Shown: positions 16,692-26,102, counted from the first letter of the stretch. The stretch is 45,646 nucleotides of DNA from an uncultured Muribaculaceae bacterium (GCA_944321725.1 CALUMI010000017.1:1-45646), one strand, 5' to 3'. Notes: generated from the letters alone by a model not told the origin. Program-made: numbers and translations.

Positions 16692-17459
16692 TTAAACATC
16701 ATTGCGCGACAACAATTCTTTGGCAAGCTGCATGTGGCTTGTCGCGCCTTTACTTTCCGGGTCATAGAGTATGGCGGGCAATCCGTGGCTCGGAGCCTCG
16801 CTCAGCTTAATATTGCGCGGAATGACCGTATTGAACACCATATCGCCGAAATGGCTCTTCAGCTCCTCGTAAATCTGGTTGGCGAGGCGCAGCCGAGCGT
16901 CGTACATTGTCAGCAAAAAGCCCTCTATCTCAAGACCGCGGTTGAGCTTTGACTTTATTATGCGGATGGTGTTAAGCAATTTGCTGATGCCCTCAAGCGC
17001 AAAATACTCCGCCTGCACCGGTATTATAACCGAGTCGGCAGCCGTCAGGGCATTGACCGTTATCAAGCCCAACGACGGAGAGCAGTCGATAATGATGTAA
17101 TCATATTTATCGCGAATGTCGGCAAGCAAATGTTTCAGCACCTGCTCGCGGTTATCCCTGTTGATAAGCTCCAGCTCCGCGCCCACCAAATCGATGCGCG
17201 AGCCGATAAGCTCAAGGTTTTTCACGCAGGTTTTGCATTCCGCTCCCCTTAAAGGATAGTCGTCGACAAGGCACTCATAAATCGACGATGTCATCTTGCG
17301 GGGATCCACTCCCAACCCCGACGTGGCATTGGCCTGCGGATCGGCGTCGATTATCAGCACTTTTTTGGAGAGAGTCGCAAGCGAGGCGGCCAAATTTATC
17401 GATGTCGTGGTCTTCCCGACACCACCCTTTTGATTTGCTATCGTAATTACTTTGCCCAT
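16692..17459 (-). CDS. parA: ParA/Soj chromosome-partitioning ATPase
   Basis: A 255-residue P-loop ATPase starting MGKVITIANQKGGVGKTTTS. The deviant Walker A motif KGGVGKTT occupies residues 11-18, followed by Walker A' and B regions (IDADPQANATSGLG and YIIIDCSPSLGLITVNAL). It is a chromosomal, short ParA without an N-terminal DNA-binding extension. It binds nucleoid DNA as an ATP dimer and moves ParB-parS complexes. The ATG giving MGKVI is used because the two upstream codons begin with TTG. It leads the parA-parB-DUF5683-mltD run; TAATTTTG on the minus strand at 17594-17601 is a possible -7 element far upstream. Confidence 0.95.
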   Translation of the reverse strand: MGKVITIANQKGGVGKTTTSINLAASLATLSKKVLIIDADPQANATSGLGVDPRKMTSSIYECLVDDYPLRGAECKTCVKNLELIGSRIDLVGAELELINRDNREQVLKHLLADIRDKYDYIIIDCSPSLGLITVNALTAADSVIIPVQAEYFALEGISKLLNTIRIIKSKLNRGLEIEGFLLTMYDARLRLANQIYEELKSHFGDMVFNTVIPRNIKLSEAPSHGLPAILYDPESKGATSHMQLAKELLSRNDV

Positions 17460-17637
17460 ATCCAAATGTAATTTTTCATTGCAAAGGAATTATTTTTACA
17501 GGCAACCGCAAAAGGATTTCTCAAAAAAACGACTTAATTGTTGATAAGTCACCCTTTTTGTTAATAACTTCCGATGTTCCACAGCCTAAATTGCAAAATT
17601 ATAACAATTTACACATCGTGAAACACTGCCGGACTCA

Positions 17638-18771
17638 TCATATTGCCTTTCCGTAGGCACGACGCCGCTTGTGCTGACGGGTTTCGAAGTACTGCCATTG
17701 CGACTGCACTTTATGGTTAAGCTCCAACTCGGGATTGCTTTCCGCATATTTAAACCCGTATTTCTGAAAGTAAGGAATCAAGTCGGTGAAAAGCAGCGCG
17801 TTGACACCCTTGCTCTGATATTCGGGCTTCACGGCCACAAGCAGCAGGTCCACGGTATCGGTCACATTGAAATACATCGCACGCATCAAATGCCACCAAC
17901 CGAAAGGCAGCATCTTGCCATGCGACTTCTGCAAAGCCCGCGAAAGCGACGGTATGGCCACACCGACTCCGACAAGATTGTCGTCCGAGTCTTTTATGAC
18001 CGTCAGCAAATCGAGGCGCAACAAACGTATGTAGATATCCACATAATGGTCTATCTGGCGGTCGGTAAGCTGTGTGAACTCGAACAATTCACCATATGAC
18101 TCATTGATAAGCTCGAACAGCGGCCGCCCGATTTCCGCAACCGCCTTTTTCCTGCTTCTGCATTTCACGACTTTCAATCCATATTTTTGCTTCACTATCT
18201 CACTGATGCGCACATGCTTTTCCGGTATAGAGTCAGGCACCTTCATGCTGAACTCCACCCAGTCGGCCTTCTTCACAAAACCCATGCGCTCCAAATGCTG
18301 CGGATAGTAGGGATAGTTGTAGATAGTGGCCATAGTCGACAATTCCTCAAATCCTTCGACAAGCATTCCCTCGTAGTCCATGTCGGAAAAGCCGAGAGGG
18401 CCGAGCATAGAAGTCATCCCTTTTGATTTCCCCCACTTGGCAGCCGCGTCAAACAATGCTCTGCTGACCTCCTCATCGTCGATGAAATCCACAAATCCGA
18501 AACGCATCTCTTTCTTTCCGCGCTGCTCATTCGACAATTTATGAATTATTGCCGCAATCCTGCCGACAGGCTTTCCGTCGCGGAACGCCATGAAATACTC
18601 CGCCTCACAAAAATCGAACGCCGGATTTTTCTCGGGCAGCAAGGTGTCAACATCGTCCGACACCAACGGCGGAACATAATACTTGTTGTCTTTATACAAA
18701 TCATTCGCAAATTTCACGAATTTGCGCAACGACTTTTTATCTTTTGGAATTATTCTGATTTCTAATGCCAT
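17638..18771 (-). CDS. GNAT-fold N-acetyltransferase family protein
   Basis: A 377-residue cytoplasmic protein common in Bacteroidetes and often annotated as an N-acetyltransferase family protein. The N-terminal region MALEIRIIPKDKKSLRKFV and VPPLVSDDVDTLLPEKNPAF are characteristic. Two GNAT-like halves can be followed: EAEYFMAFRDGKPVGRIAAI with GLGF-like MLGPLGFSDMDYEGMLV, and DTVDLLLVAVKPEYQSKGVN with the acetyl-CoA-binding Q-x-x-G pattern. The substrate is unknown. The ATG at 18771 fits the family start; seven upstream in-frame codons are unlikely. It follows nadK by 75 bases, with its own possible promoter in that gap. Confidence 0.75.
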   Translation of the reverse strand: MALEIRIIPKDKKSLRKFVKFANDLYKDNKYYVPPLVSDDVDTLLPEKNPAFDFCEAEYFMAFRDGKPVGRIAAIIHKLSNEQRGKKEMRFGFVDFIDDEEVSRALFDAAAKWGKSKGMTSMLGPLGFSDMDYEGMLVEGFEELSTMATIYNYPYYPQHLERMGFVKKADWVEFSMKVPDSIPEKHVRISEIVKQKYGLKVVKCRSRKKAVAEIGRPLFELINESYGELFEFTQLTDRQIDHYVDIYIRLLRLDLLTVIKDSDDNLVGVGVAIPSLSRALQKSHGKMLPFGWWHLMRAMYFNVTDTVDLLLVAVKPEYQSKGVNALLFTDLIPYFQKYGFKYAESNPELELNHKVQSQWQYFETRQHKRRRAYGKAI

Positions 18772-18789
18772 CTTGGTTAAAATTTGGCG

Positions 18790-18797
18790 CAAAAATA
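18790..18797 (-). promoter_or_regulatory. Putative -7 element of the GNAT-like gene
   Basis: TATTTTTG on the minus strand fits TAnnTTTG and would put transcription start within about 15 bases of the ATG. No -33 TTTG lies at the normal distance, so support is partial. Confidence 0.35.
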
Positions 18798-18846
18798 CGT
18801 AATTTCCTTTAAATTACCCGTATATTCAAAAAATAATCACCGCTGC

Positions 18847-19716
18847 TCAGCGGTTGTCGGCTCCCCACATCAGCTTGTTGCGCAACGCGCAGGCAAAATT
18901 ATGACCGCGGCGTTGCAGCAGGCGTACCGTATGCGCCGCTTTCCTCATCCGTATGCAAGACCCTATTGGAAGTGAAACAGAAACGCCGTCGACGGCCACA
19001 CGGAATGTCTGAGAGCGGCCTGACACTGTTGTTATCTCTATCTCCGACGTGTCGGCCAGCACCAACGGGCGCATCGTCAGCGAATGGGCGGCAATGGGCG
19101 ATATGGCGAAACATCCGCTCACGGGATGCAATATAGGCCCTCCGACAGACAGATTATAGGCAGTGCTACCCGTAGGCGTGGCGACAATCACCCCGTCGCC
19201 CAAATATGCGCCAAGCCGGTTGCCGTTCACCATTGTTTCCATGCGCAGCATCGAAGCGGAAGCGTTTTTCTGGATAGCCACCTCATTGAGGGCAAATTTA
19301 CCGGGAAGCACCACACCGGCATCGGTCGACACCTCCAGCACAGTGCGTTCCTCCACTTTATAGTCGCCCCGTTTAATCTCCATAAACAAAGAGTCGAAAT
19401 CATCAGCCGACACTTCCGACAAATACCCCAAATGACCGGTATTTATTCCTACTATCGGCACCTGACGGCCACCAACTATCGCGGCAGTACGCAAAAACGT
19501 ACCGTCGCCGCCGACGCTCATAACCACATCGGCGTCAAAATCACCGTCTTCGATTATCTTGTCGGCCTCCACTCCGGGCATAATGACCGACAAATATTCA
19601 AAAAACCGCCTTTCAACACCAATCCACACATTATTCTGCCTCAACGTCGCAAATATATTCTGAAGGCTTTCCACATGCCCTTCTTGGTGCAAATTGCCGT
19701 AAACAGCTATTTTCAT
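18847..19716 (-). CDS. nadK: NAD kinase
   Basis: A 289-residue ATP-NAD kinase that phosphorylates NAD to NADP in the cytoplasm. Diagnostic motifs are intact: GGDGTFLR from residue 69, NTGHLGYLSE from 92, LNEVAIQK around 143-150, and DGVIVATPTGSTAYNLSVGG from 174. Length is normal. It is the last gene of a gtrA-DUF456-nadK run, four bases after the DUF456 stop, so it is probably co-transcribed with them. The start is the first codon of the family N-terminus (MKIAVYGN). Confidence 0.96.
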   Translation of the reverse strand: MKIAVYGNLHQEGHVESLQNIFATLRQNNVWIGVERRFFEYLSVIMPGVEADKIIEDGDFDADVVMSVGGDGTFLRTAAIVGGRQVPIVGINTGHLGYLSEVSADDFDSLFMEIKRGDYKVEERTVLEVSTDAGVVLPGKFALNEVAIQKNASASMLRMETMVNGNRLGAYLGDGVIVATPTGSTAYNLSVGGPILHPVSGCFAISPIAAHSLTMRPLVLADTSEIEITTVSGRSQTFRVAVDGVSVSLPIGSCIRMRKAAHTVRLLQRRGHNFACALRNKLMWGADNR

Positions 19717-19720
19717 CGCT

Positions 19721-20203
19721 CTAAACCATTACCATTACATACCTTACGATAAAATACACGCATACCGCCAATTTAACAAGCGTACCGAAAAGGAAGCCGA
19801 CAAACGACCCGAACCCGGCCTTCAAGGCCGCCGACATAGGTTTTCCGGCTATCAGCTCACCGATAACCGCACCGGCAAAAGGCCCCACAATAAGTCCCAC
19901 AGGCATGAAAAACAAGCCTGCGACCGTGCCTATCACGCAGCCCCAATTGCCATATTTGCCGCCCCCGAATTTCTTTGCCCCTATCATAGGGGTAAAATAA
20001 TCGAGAACCAAAGTGGCTACCACAACCAAAGCACTGACAACCAACTCCGTAACAGAAAAGTCAACCCTGTCGGTAAAATGCAGCAACAGCATTCCCAACC
20101 ATGAGAGCGGAGGGCCGGGCAACATCGGCAGCACACACCCCGCCAGACCGACAAGCATACAAATCGCCGAAAGAATGTACAACAAATACTCCACTGCCAT
20201 CAT
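19721..20203 (-). CDS. DUF456 membrane protein
   Basis: A 160-residue integral membrane protein with about four hydrophobic helices and glycine-rich loops. DUF456 features include LVGLAGCVLPMLPGPPLSWL and GAKKFGGGKYGNWGCVIGT, then GLIVGPFAGAVIGELIAG. The molecular function of the family is unknown. Its ATG overlaps the stop codon of gtrA in TGATG, so translation is probably coupled; a second ATG lies immediately after. The nadK gene follows after four bases. Confidence 0.88.
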   Translation of the reverse strand: MMAVEYLLYILSAICMLVGLAGCVLPMLPGPPLSWLGMLLLHFTDRVDFSVTELVVSALVVVATLVLDYFTPMIGAKKFGGGKYGNWGCVIGTVAGLFFMPVGLIVGPFAGAVIGELIAGKPMSAALKAGFGSFVGFLFGTLVKLAVCVYFIVRYVMVMV

Positions 20204-20592
20204 CAACGCTTTTTAAACGTAAGAAATTTGTTCATCATGAAATTCGTCGCGCCAAACACAAACAATCCCAAGAATTGTGAAATATATTCGTTGAGCCCGA
20301 CAAACTCGACCATGCAATACAGAAAAACGAACTGCAACAGATAAGCGCATCCGAAAGCCGTCAGATACAGCAATATCTCATTGACGAGTTTTCCATTGGA
20401 AGCCTCAAACACCCATATTTTATTCCAAATGAAACTGCTTGCGACAGCCAATGTGTAGGCCACCACATTCGAAACATAGACATCCTTGCCCAGCAAATGC
20501 ATCATAATCCACACCGTCAGCGATATGATTACAAAATTGCTGAAACCAACGACGCAAAACCGTAATATCCTGTTCAATTCTTTCCGGTTCAT
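20203..20592 (-). CDS. GtrA family membrane protein
   Basis: A 129-residue protein with four predicted transmembrane helices, typical of GtrA: an initial RFCVVGFSNFVIISLTVWIM helix, then YTLAVASSFIWNKIWVFEAS, and the terminal FGATNFMMNKFLTFKKR. GtrA-like proteins are proposed to flip or present lipid-linked sugars for cell-surface polysaccharide modification. No glycosyltransferase partner is adjacent here, so the substrate is unknown. It is the first gene of the gtrA-DUF456-nadK run. TATCTTTG on the minus strand at 20601-20608 could be its -7 element, implying a very short leader. Confidence 0.88.
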   Translation of the reverse strand: MNRKELNRILRFCVVGFSNFVIISLTVWIMMHLLGKDVYVSNVVAYTLAVASSFIWNKIWVFEASNGKLVNEILLYLTAFGCAYLLQFVFLYCMVEFVGLNEYISQFLGLFVFGATNFMMNKFLTFKKR

Positions 20593-20666
20593 TACGCCGG
20601 CAAAGATATAGTTTTTATGTCAAAATAGAAACTCCCGGCAGCCGCAAAGCCATAAAGTTCACAAAT

Positions 20667-23522
20667 TTACCGGCGAGGAGGCATGGGCGGACGGCCTCCG
20701 CGAGAAGGCGGACGATTGCCGCGCGGGCCGAACCCGCCGTAGTCAACATCTTTTTCCGCAGTGCCTTTACCGAACGCCGTAAACCTGTATGAGAAAGTAA
20801 GCATAAAATAGCGCGTCACCGTATTAAATTCACTATCCTGAATATAGTTTGCCGTGATATTACGCGATATGTTCTGTTTCTGATGCAAAAGGTCGTAAGC
20901 GCGTATTCCTATCGTGGCCTGCTTGTTTTTCAGGAATTGGTATGACACTGAGGCGTTCCACAGCCATTGCTCGCTGTCATAGCCTTGAGAATATCCGCTT
21001 GTGTTTCCATAAGAAAGATCGGTGTTAAGCACCAGTCCGAACGGCAAATAATAGTTGGCATTGAAAGTAGCCCCGTAGGAATGCACATCGCGGTCGGAAT
21101 TTTTCTGGTTGGAGTTGCGAGTTATCTGAAAATTATAGTACGGGCGCAATTCCACATCAACCGCGTCAGTGCGGTATGCCACACTCGGGGTCTCGCTTAT
21201 CATCACGTTGCTGCTGCGGTTGATAATATCATTATTAAACCCGACTGTACGCGAGAAATTGGCAAAAAGGTTGTTTGCCACTCTCCAATTCTTGTTGCGC
21301 AACGGCGAAGTGTACATCATCATCGCGTTAGCCGACCACACACCGTTCACATTGTCGTAAGTAGTTGTCTGTCCGCCGGTTTCACGGTCGAACAACGTTT
21401 TCGATATGATGCTGTTGGTCGTGATGTTGGCGCTTATCATCGCCATTATGCTTCGCTGCGACTCCTGATTGAAATTGTTGTAGCGCAACGATATGCGATG
21501 GCGGAACGAAGGCAGAAGGTCAGGATTTCCGACCACTATGCGCAACGGGTCAGACTCATCGGCCACCGGCTGCAACTGCCTCATCGAAGGCGATTGCGAA
21601 GAGCCGCGATAGTCGAGCGCAAGACTTTCCATTTTGGAGAAAGCGTAACGAAAACGCATGAACGGCGCGTAATTCCACACCCAATTAGTCGGGATGTTAC
21701 GGTCGCTGTTGATTAGATCCTCACTGCGCATCATTGTAGGCGTAACGGCAAAACCTCCGTTCAATCTGTATTTTTCACGATTTTGCTGAAAGCCCACACG
21801 CAATTCCTGCGTGAACTGGTCGTTACGGAAACGGTTGCTGAGTTCCTCGTCGAGCACGCCCGACTCCTCCGCCATGGCTTTTGCCGCCACAGGATTTGTC
21901 AGTATGCCGCGCCGTGCCAACATGTCAACGGCTCTCTCCCCGTCAAACACTCCCGACATGTCGTAGACCAACTTGTCGGCATTGTTGAAATAATAATTCA
22001 TGCGATAGGCAAACGTCAGGAAACGGGCTTTCTTTATGTCGCCAAGCGGCTCCGTCCATGTCATCCGCAATCCGGCTCGGCTCGTCCATTGACGGTTGTC
22101 GGTCGTCAGGTCGCGCGTCTCGTTGTCTTCCGGGACAAGAAAAAACTCATTGACGGCATAAGATGTCTCATCTTCGCTGGTATTGCTGTACTTATACGAT
22201 ATTTGTGTGCTGAACGAGCGTCCGGCGCGGCGTTTGAATTTGTAGTTATACACCAATTCGCCCGACAAATCATAGCTTGTGCCATCGCTCATGACACTGT
22301 TAGTGCTGCGGTTCACACGGGTCATACCGGCGTCGCCGGCCCTCAACATCGAATAGTCGTCCTTGTCGGAATCGTTGAAACTTACCGTAAAATTCGGACG
22401 GAAGTCTATCGTGTTCGACGAATCGGCCTCCCATTTCATCCTGAAATGCCCTCCAATGTTGTAGTTGCGGTCGCGCGCGCCACTCTCGGAATCCTCATAA
22501 GAGGTGGAATCCGTAAAAAGATATTGTTTATTCGACTTTGTTTTCGTTTCCTGATTGGAATGAGAGTACATCACATCGCCGCCTACACGGAAAATCTCCT
22601 CATTGCCCACATTGAAATTAAGGCCGATGCTCTGAGTGGAATTTATGCCGTTGGAGCCGGAAAAGCGGGAGAACCGGCCAATGCCGGGATTGGTGAATCC
22701 CGGGTCGTTGATGTTGTTGACATTGCCGAGTATGCTGAATTGGTTGTCGTTGACAAACCTGTTGACCATAAAATTGCCTGCATAGCGGTCGTCGGTGCCG
22801 TAGCCTGCCGTGACATTCCCGAACCAGCCCTGCTTCATGCCTTTCTTGACAGTCAGATTTATCACAGTTTCCTCCTCACCGTCGTCCACTCCCGTCAGAC
22901 GGGCAAGGTCGCTCTTCCTGTCGATTACCTGCAATTTGTCGACGATATCCACCGGAATGTTTTTCGAAGCGACTTTCGCGTCATCCGAGAAGAATTCTTT
23001 TCCGTCAACAAGTATCTTCGACACTTCCTTGCCTTGCGCCGTTATTTTTCCGTCACTGTCAACCTCCACTCCCGGAAGGCGCTTCAGCAAGTCCTCCACC
23101 ACGGCGTTGGGCTGTGTCTTAAACGAGCCGGCGTTATATTCCACAGTGTCCTGCATCACCTTCACATCAGTCTTCACTCCTACCACCTCAGCCTCATCGA
23201 GCACAATGGTATTGGCTCTCATCATTATCGTGTCGGCCACCATCGTGCGCCGGCCAATCTTCACAGGCTTGACTTCCGTATGATATCCCAAATAAGTTGC
23301 CTCGATTATGTAATTTCCCGCATCGGCCCCGATAGAGAAGCGGCCTTGCGCGTCGGTCATTCCACCGGCTACGTATGAGCTGTCGCGCTGTTGCAAAATC
23401 CTGATTGTGGCATTTATGAGAGGCGACTTGTCGGCTGCATCGACAACCACTCCCTTGACATTGCCCGCAAAACATTCCACAACCGACAGAACAACAGCCA
23501 CATTGAATAGAATAGCTCGCAT
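20667..23522 (-). CDS. TonB-receptor-like outer-membrane barrel protein (OMP_b-brl_3 type)
   Basis: A 951-residue outer-membrane protein. A signal peptide (to about residue 20) is followed by a carboxypeptidase-regulatory-like beta-sandwich at about 22-105 (VKGVVVDAADKSPLINATIR, ATYLGYHTEVK). A plug-like domain spans about 120-225 (LLKRLPGVEVDSDGKITAQG, ILVDGKEFFSDD), and the rest is a large beta-barrel. There is no SusD partner next door, and the organisation resembles SusC-unlike barrels of uncertain substrate. The chain ends with an unusual Pro/Arg/Gly-rich tail (about 930-951) after the last aromatic strand. It diverges from the ABC exporter. TACTTTTG on the minus strand (23552-23559) may be its -7 element. 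Confidence 0.85.
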   Translation of the reverse strand: MRAILFNVAVVLSVVECFAGNVKGVVVDAADKSPLINATIRILQQRDSSYVAGGMTDAQGRFSIGADAGNYIIEATYLGYHTEVKPVKIGRRTMVADTIMMRANTIVLDEAEVVGVKTDVKVMQDTVEYNAGSFKTQPNAVVEDLLKRLPGVEVDSDGKITAQGKEVSKILVDGKEFFSDDAKVASKNIPVDIVDKLQVIDRKSDLARLTGVDDGEEETVINLTVKKGMKQGWFGNVTAGYGTDDRYAGNFMVNRFVNDNQFSILGNVNNINDPGFTNPGIGRFSRFSGSNGINSTQSIGLNFNVGNEEIFRVGGDVMYSHSNQETKTKSNKQYLFTDSTSYEDSESGARDRNYNIGGHFRMKWEADSSNTIDFRPNFTVSFNDSDKDDYSMLRAGDAGMTRVNRSTNSVMSDGTSYDLSGELVYNYKFKRRAGRSFSTQISYKYSNTSEDETSYAVNEFFLVPEDNETRDLTTDNRQWTSRAGLRMTWTEPLGDIKKARFLTFAYRMNYYFNNADKLVYDMSGVFDGERAVDMLARRGILTNPVAAKAMAEESGVLDEELSNRFRNDQFTQELRVGFQQNREKYRLNGGFAVTPTMMRSEDLINSDRNIPTNWVWNYAPFMRFRYAFSKMESLALDYRGSSQSPSMRQLQPVADESDPLRIVVGNPDLLPSFRHRISLRYNNFNQESQRSIMAMISANITTNSIISKTLFDRETGGQTTTYDNVNGVWSANAMMMYTSPLRNKNWRVANNLFANFSRTVGFNNDIINRSSNVMISETPSVAYRTDAVDVELRPYYNFQITRNSNQKNSDRDVHSYGATFNANYYLPFGLVLNTDLSYGNTSGYSQGYDSEQWLWNASVSYQFLKNKQATIGIRAYDLLHQKQNISRNITANYIQDSEFNTVTRYFMLTFSYRFTAFGKGTAEKDVDYGGFGPRGNRPPSRGGRPPMPPRR

Positions 23523-23613
23523 TTCAACAATATAAATCTTTTTTACGGTGTCAAAAGTAATTAAAAAAGGGCGGATTTTTCACCACGCGATAGACAAAAC
23601 AGCTATTTGTGTT

Positions 23614-23621
23614 TATCTTTG
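23614..23621 (+). promoter_or_regulatory. Putative -7 element of the ABC exporter-purN unit
   Basis: TATCTTTG fits TAnnTTTG and would give a leader of about 20 bases. A TTTG is present only four bases upstream, not at -33, so confidence is limited. Confidence 0.35.
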
Positions 23622-23646
23622 CAAATATTTTAATAAAATTTAATCG

Positions 23647-25476
23647 ATGAAAGAATTCATTGAAATACTGCGCAGATTTGTGCCTCCGTACAAAAAATAC
23701 CTTGCGCTCAACATTCTGTTCAACATATTGGCAGCGGTTCTGACGCTGTTCTCTTTCGCTTTGATAATCCCTATTCTTGAAATGCTGTTCATGGGCGACA
23801 AAGGCGTGGTCTATCATTACATGGAATGGGGAAGCGCGTCGTTCAAGGATGTGGCAATCAACAACTTCTACTATTCGGCCTATTATTGCAAAATACATCT
23901 TGGAGCGTCGCTCACGCTCCTGTCGCTGTGCGTGGCTCTCGTATTCATGACCTTCCTGAAAACAGGAGCCACCTACCTGAGCTCCTATTTCCTGATTCCG
24001 ATACGCTCCGGCATTGTCCGCGACATCCGCAATTTCGTGTATGACAAGATTGTGAGCCTCCCGATAGGTTTCTTCACGAGCGAGCGGAAAGGCGATGTGA
24101 TGGCACGCATGTCGGGCGACGTGGCTGAAGTGGAAAACTCTATCATGGCATCGTTGGACATGATGTTCAAAAACCCCATAATGATAATCGTATGCCTCGC
24201 CATGATGATTACAATCAGTTGGGAGCTGACGATTTTCGTGCTGATTCTGCTCCCGCTCGCCGGAATGGTGATGGGGCGCGTGGGCAAACGCCTGAAACGC
24301 ACCTCGTTGGAAGGGCAGCAGCAATGGGGAGCTTTGATGTCGACCATAGAAGAAACTCTCGGCGGACTGCGGATTATAAAGGCATTCAATGCCGAACACA
24401 AAATGAAAAAGCGGTTCCACGACGAGAACCAAAGGTTTTTCGGCACATCCAACCGCATCAACCGACGGCAGTCGCTCGCTCATCCGATGAGCGAATTTCT
24501 CGGCACTCTGACGATAGCCATCGTGCTATGGTTCGGCGGTACCCTGATACTATCGGGCAACAACATAATCGACGCTCCGACATTCATCTACTACATGGTG
24601 ATATTCTACAGCATCATCAACCCGGCAAAAGACCTCTCAAAAGCCGTCTATGCCATCCAAAAAGGACTCGCGTCGATGGAGCGCGTCGACAAAATTCTCA
24701 GCGCGGAGAATCCGATAAAAGACCCCGTAAACCCACAAACTGTATCGACACGCGAAGGATGCATACGCTACGACCACGTGAAGTTCCGTTACGGCTCAGA
24801 TTGGGTAATCAACGATGTGTCGCTCGAAATACCGTTTGGGAAGACTGTCGCCCTTGTCGGGCAGTCAGGCTCCGGAAAATCGACTTTGGCCGACCTTTTG
24901 CCGCGTTTCTATGACGTAAACGGGGGCGCAATCACCATCGACGGCACCGACATACGCCAAATACGCGTAAAAGACCTCAGGGCATTGATGGGCAACGTCA
25001 ATCAGGAGGCCATACTCTTCAACGACAGTTTTTACAACAACATCACATTCGGAGTGGAAAACGCGACTAAAGAGCAAGTGACGGAAGCCGCTAAAATTGC
25101 CAACGCCCACGATTTTATCATGGCATCCGAAAACGGATACGACACCAACATTGGCGACCGCGGATGCAAATTGTCGGGCGGACAACGGCAACGCATCAGC
25201 ATCGCACGCGCAATACTGAAAAATCCGCCGCTGCTGATCCTCGACGAGGCCACATCGGCCTTAGACACTGAAAGCGAGCGATTAGTGCAGGAAGCGCTCG
25301 ACCGCCTGATGAAAAACCGCACAACACTCGTAATCGCGCACCGGCTTTCCACGATAAAAAACGCCGACATGATTTGCGTGATGCACGAGGGAAAAATAGT
25401 GGAACAAGGCACACACGACGAGCTGATTGCGCTTAACCGCTATTACAAACGTTTGGTCGACATGCAAAAATTCTGA
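23647..25476 (+). CDS. MsbA-like ABC exporter (fused permease and ATPase)
   Basis: A 609-residue half-transporter. Residues about 1-340 are a six-helix exporter transmembrane domain (start YLALNILFNILAAVLTLFS). Residues about 365-609 are the nucleotide-binding domain. Walker A is VGQSGSGKST near 403-412, the signature is LSGGQRQR near 509-516, Walker B with the catalytic Glu is LLILDEATSALD near 529-540, and the switch His is in VIAHRLST. The sequence resembles MsbA/lipid-A and phospholipid flippases, as well as multidrug exporters. MsbA-like lipid export is the favoured role, without proof from the sequence. purN follows after five bases, so the pair is probably one transcript. Confidence 0.88.
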   Translation: MKEFIEILRRFVPPYKKYLALNILFNILAAVLTLFSFALIIPILEMLFMGDKGVVYHYMEWGSASFKDVAINNFYYSAYYCKIHLGASLTLLSLCVALVFMTFLKTGATYLSSYFLIPIRSGIVRDIRNFVYDKIVSLPIGFFTSERKGDVMARMSGDVAEVENSIMASLDMMFKNPIMIIVCLAMMITISWELTIFVLILLPLAGMVMGRVGKRLKRTSLEGQQQWGALMSTIEETLGGLRIIKAFNAEHKMKKRFHDENQRFFGTSNRINRRQSLAHPMSEFLGTLTIAIVLWFGGTLILSGNNIIDAPTFIYYMVIFYSIINPAKDLSKAVYAIQKGLASMERVDKILSAENPIKDPVNPQTVSTREGCIRYDHVKFRYGSDWVINDVSLEIPFGKTVALVGQSGSGKSTLADLLPRFYDVNGGAITIDGTDIRQIRVKDLRALMGNVNQEAILFNDSFYNNITFGVENATKEQVTEAAKIANAHDFIMASENGYDTNIGDRGCKLSGGQRQRISIARAILKNPPLLILDEATSALDTESERLVQEALDRLMKNRTTLVIAHRLSTIKNADMICVMHEGKIVEQGTHDELIALNRYYKRLVDMQKF

Positions 25477-25481
25477 TTGAA

Positions 25482-26048
25482 ATGAAAAAAATAGCCATAT
25501 TTGCGTCAGGCACAGGCAGCAACGCCGAAAATCTCGTCAACACATTCCACAACGATACGGAAATCGCTGTCGATTCTCTGTTCTGCGACCGCGAGAATGC
25601 GCCGGTAATCGAAAAGATGCGCCGGCATGATATACCCGTATTCTTTTTTCCGAAAGAAGAGTGGCGGGGCGATTGCTTGGAAATCACCGCTCTGCTGCAG
25701 TCGCGGGGCATCGACCTGATTGTCCTTGCCGGTTTCACAAGTTTTGTAGCCGACTCTATAACAAAAGCGTTTGACCGCCGCATAATCAACCTCCACCCTT
25801 CACTGCTGCCAAAATTCGGAGGCAAAGGCATGTGGGGAATGAATGTGCACCGCGCCGTAATTGCCGCCGGAGAAAAGGAAAGCGGAATAACGGTACACTA
25901 CGTTTCGCGTGAAATCGACGGCGGAGAAATAGTGGCACAATTCAAATGCGAGGTTACACCCGGTGACACACCGGAAACTCTCGTCGCAAAAATCCACGCG
26001 CTCGAGCATCGCCACCTGCCCTCCGTAGTCCGCTCCCTCCTGAAATAA
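25482..26048 (+). CDS. purN: Phosphoribosylglycinamide formyltransferase
   Basis: A 188-residue cytoplasmic enzyme that transfers a formyl group from 10-formyltetrahydrofolate to GAR in purine synthesis. The phosphate-binding GTGSN is at 10-14. The catalytic triad of the family is visible: Asn103 and His105 in INLHPSLLPKF, and Asp146 in REIDGGEI. Length and motifs are normal. It follows the ABC exporter by five bases, an arrangement with no obvious metabolic logic. An imperfect 7-bp hairpin (26043-26049 with 26062-26068) followed by TT could be a weak terminator. Confidence 0.95.
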   Translation: MKKIAIFASGTGSNAENLVNTFHNDTEIAVDSLFCDRENAPVIEKMRRHDIPVFFFPKEEWRGDCLEITALLQSRGIDLIVLAGFTSFVADSITKAFDRRIINLHPSLLPKFGGKGMWGMNVHRAVIAAGEKESGITVHYVSREIDGGEIVAQFKCEVTPGDTPETLVAKIHALEHRHLPSVVRSLLK

Positions 26049-26071
26049 GATTCCGCGTCACCTTATTTTAG

Positions 26072-26102
26072 TTTGCCCAACTAATGATTTATATTACCTT
26101 TG
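26072..26102 (+). promoter_or_regulatory. Bacteroidota promoter of the MntA/HepT-like pair
   Basis: TTTG (26072-26075), a 19-base spacer and TACCTTTG (26095-26102) match both elements. The expected transcript start near 26109 favours translation from the ATG at 26133 rather than from the one at 26112. Confidence 0.75.

Noticed and set aside
17571..17626. Possible parS sites upstream of parA (TGTTCCAC near 17575 and CGTGAAACA at 17617-17625)
   Set aside because: Only half-sites resembling the TGTTTCACGTGAAACA consensus are present, and the best 16-base alignment has too many mismatches.
21783..23378. Long open frame on the plus strand opposite the TonB-like receptor gene
   Set aside because: It is antisense to a clear outer-membrane protein with signal peptide, plug and barrel motifs, and its translation shows no recognisable domain.
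23551..24483. Minus-strand open frame opposite the ABC exporter start
   Set aside because: It overlaps the exporter's transmembrane domain and both promoters, and has no coherent domain.
26043..26069. Seven-base hairpin after purN as terminator
   Set aside because: The stem is short and AT-rich with a short T end; mentioned with purN but not listed separately.
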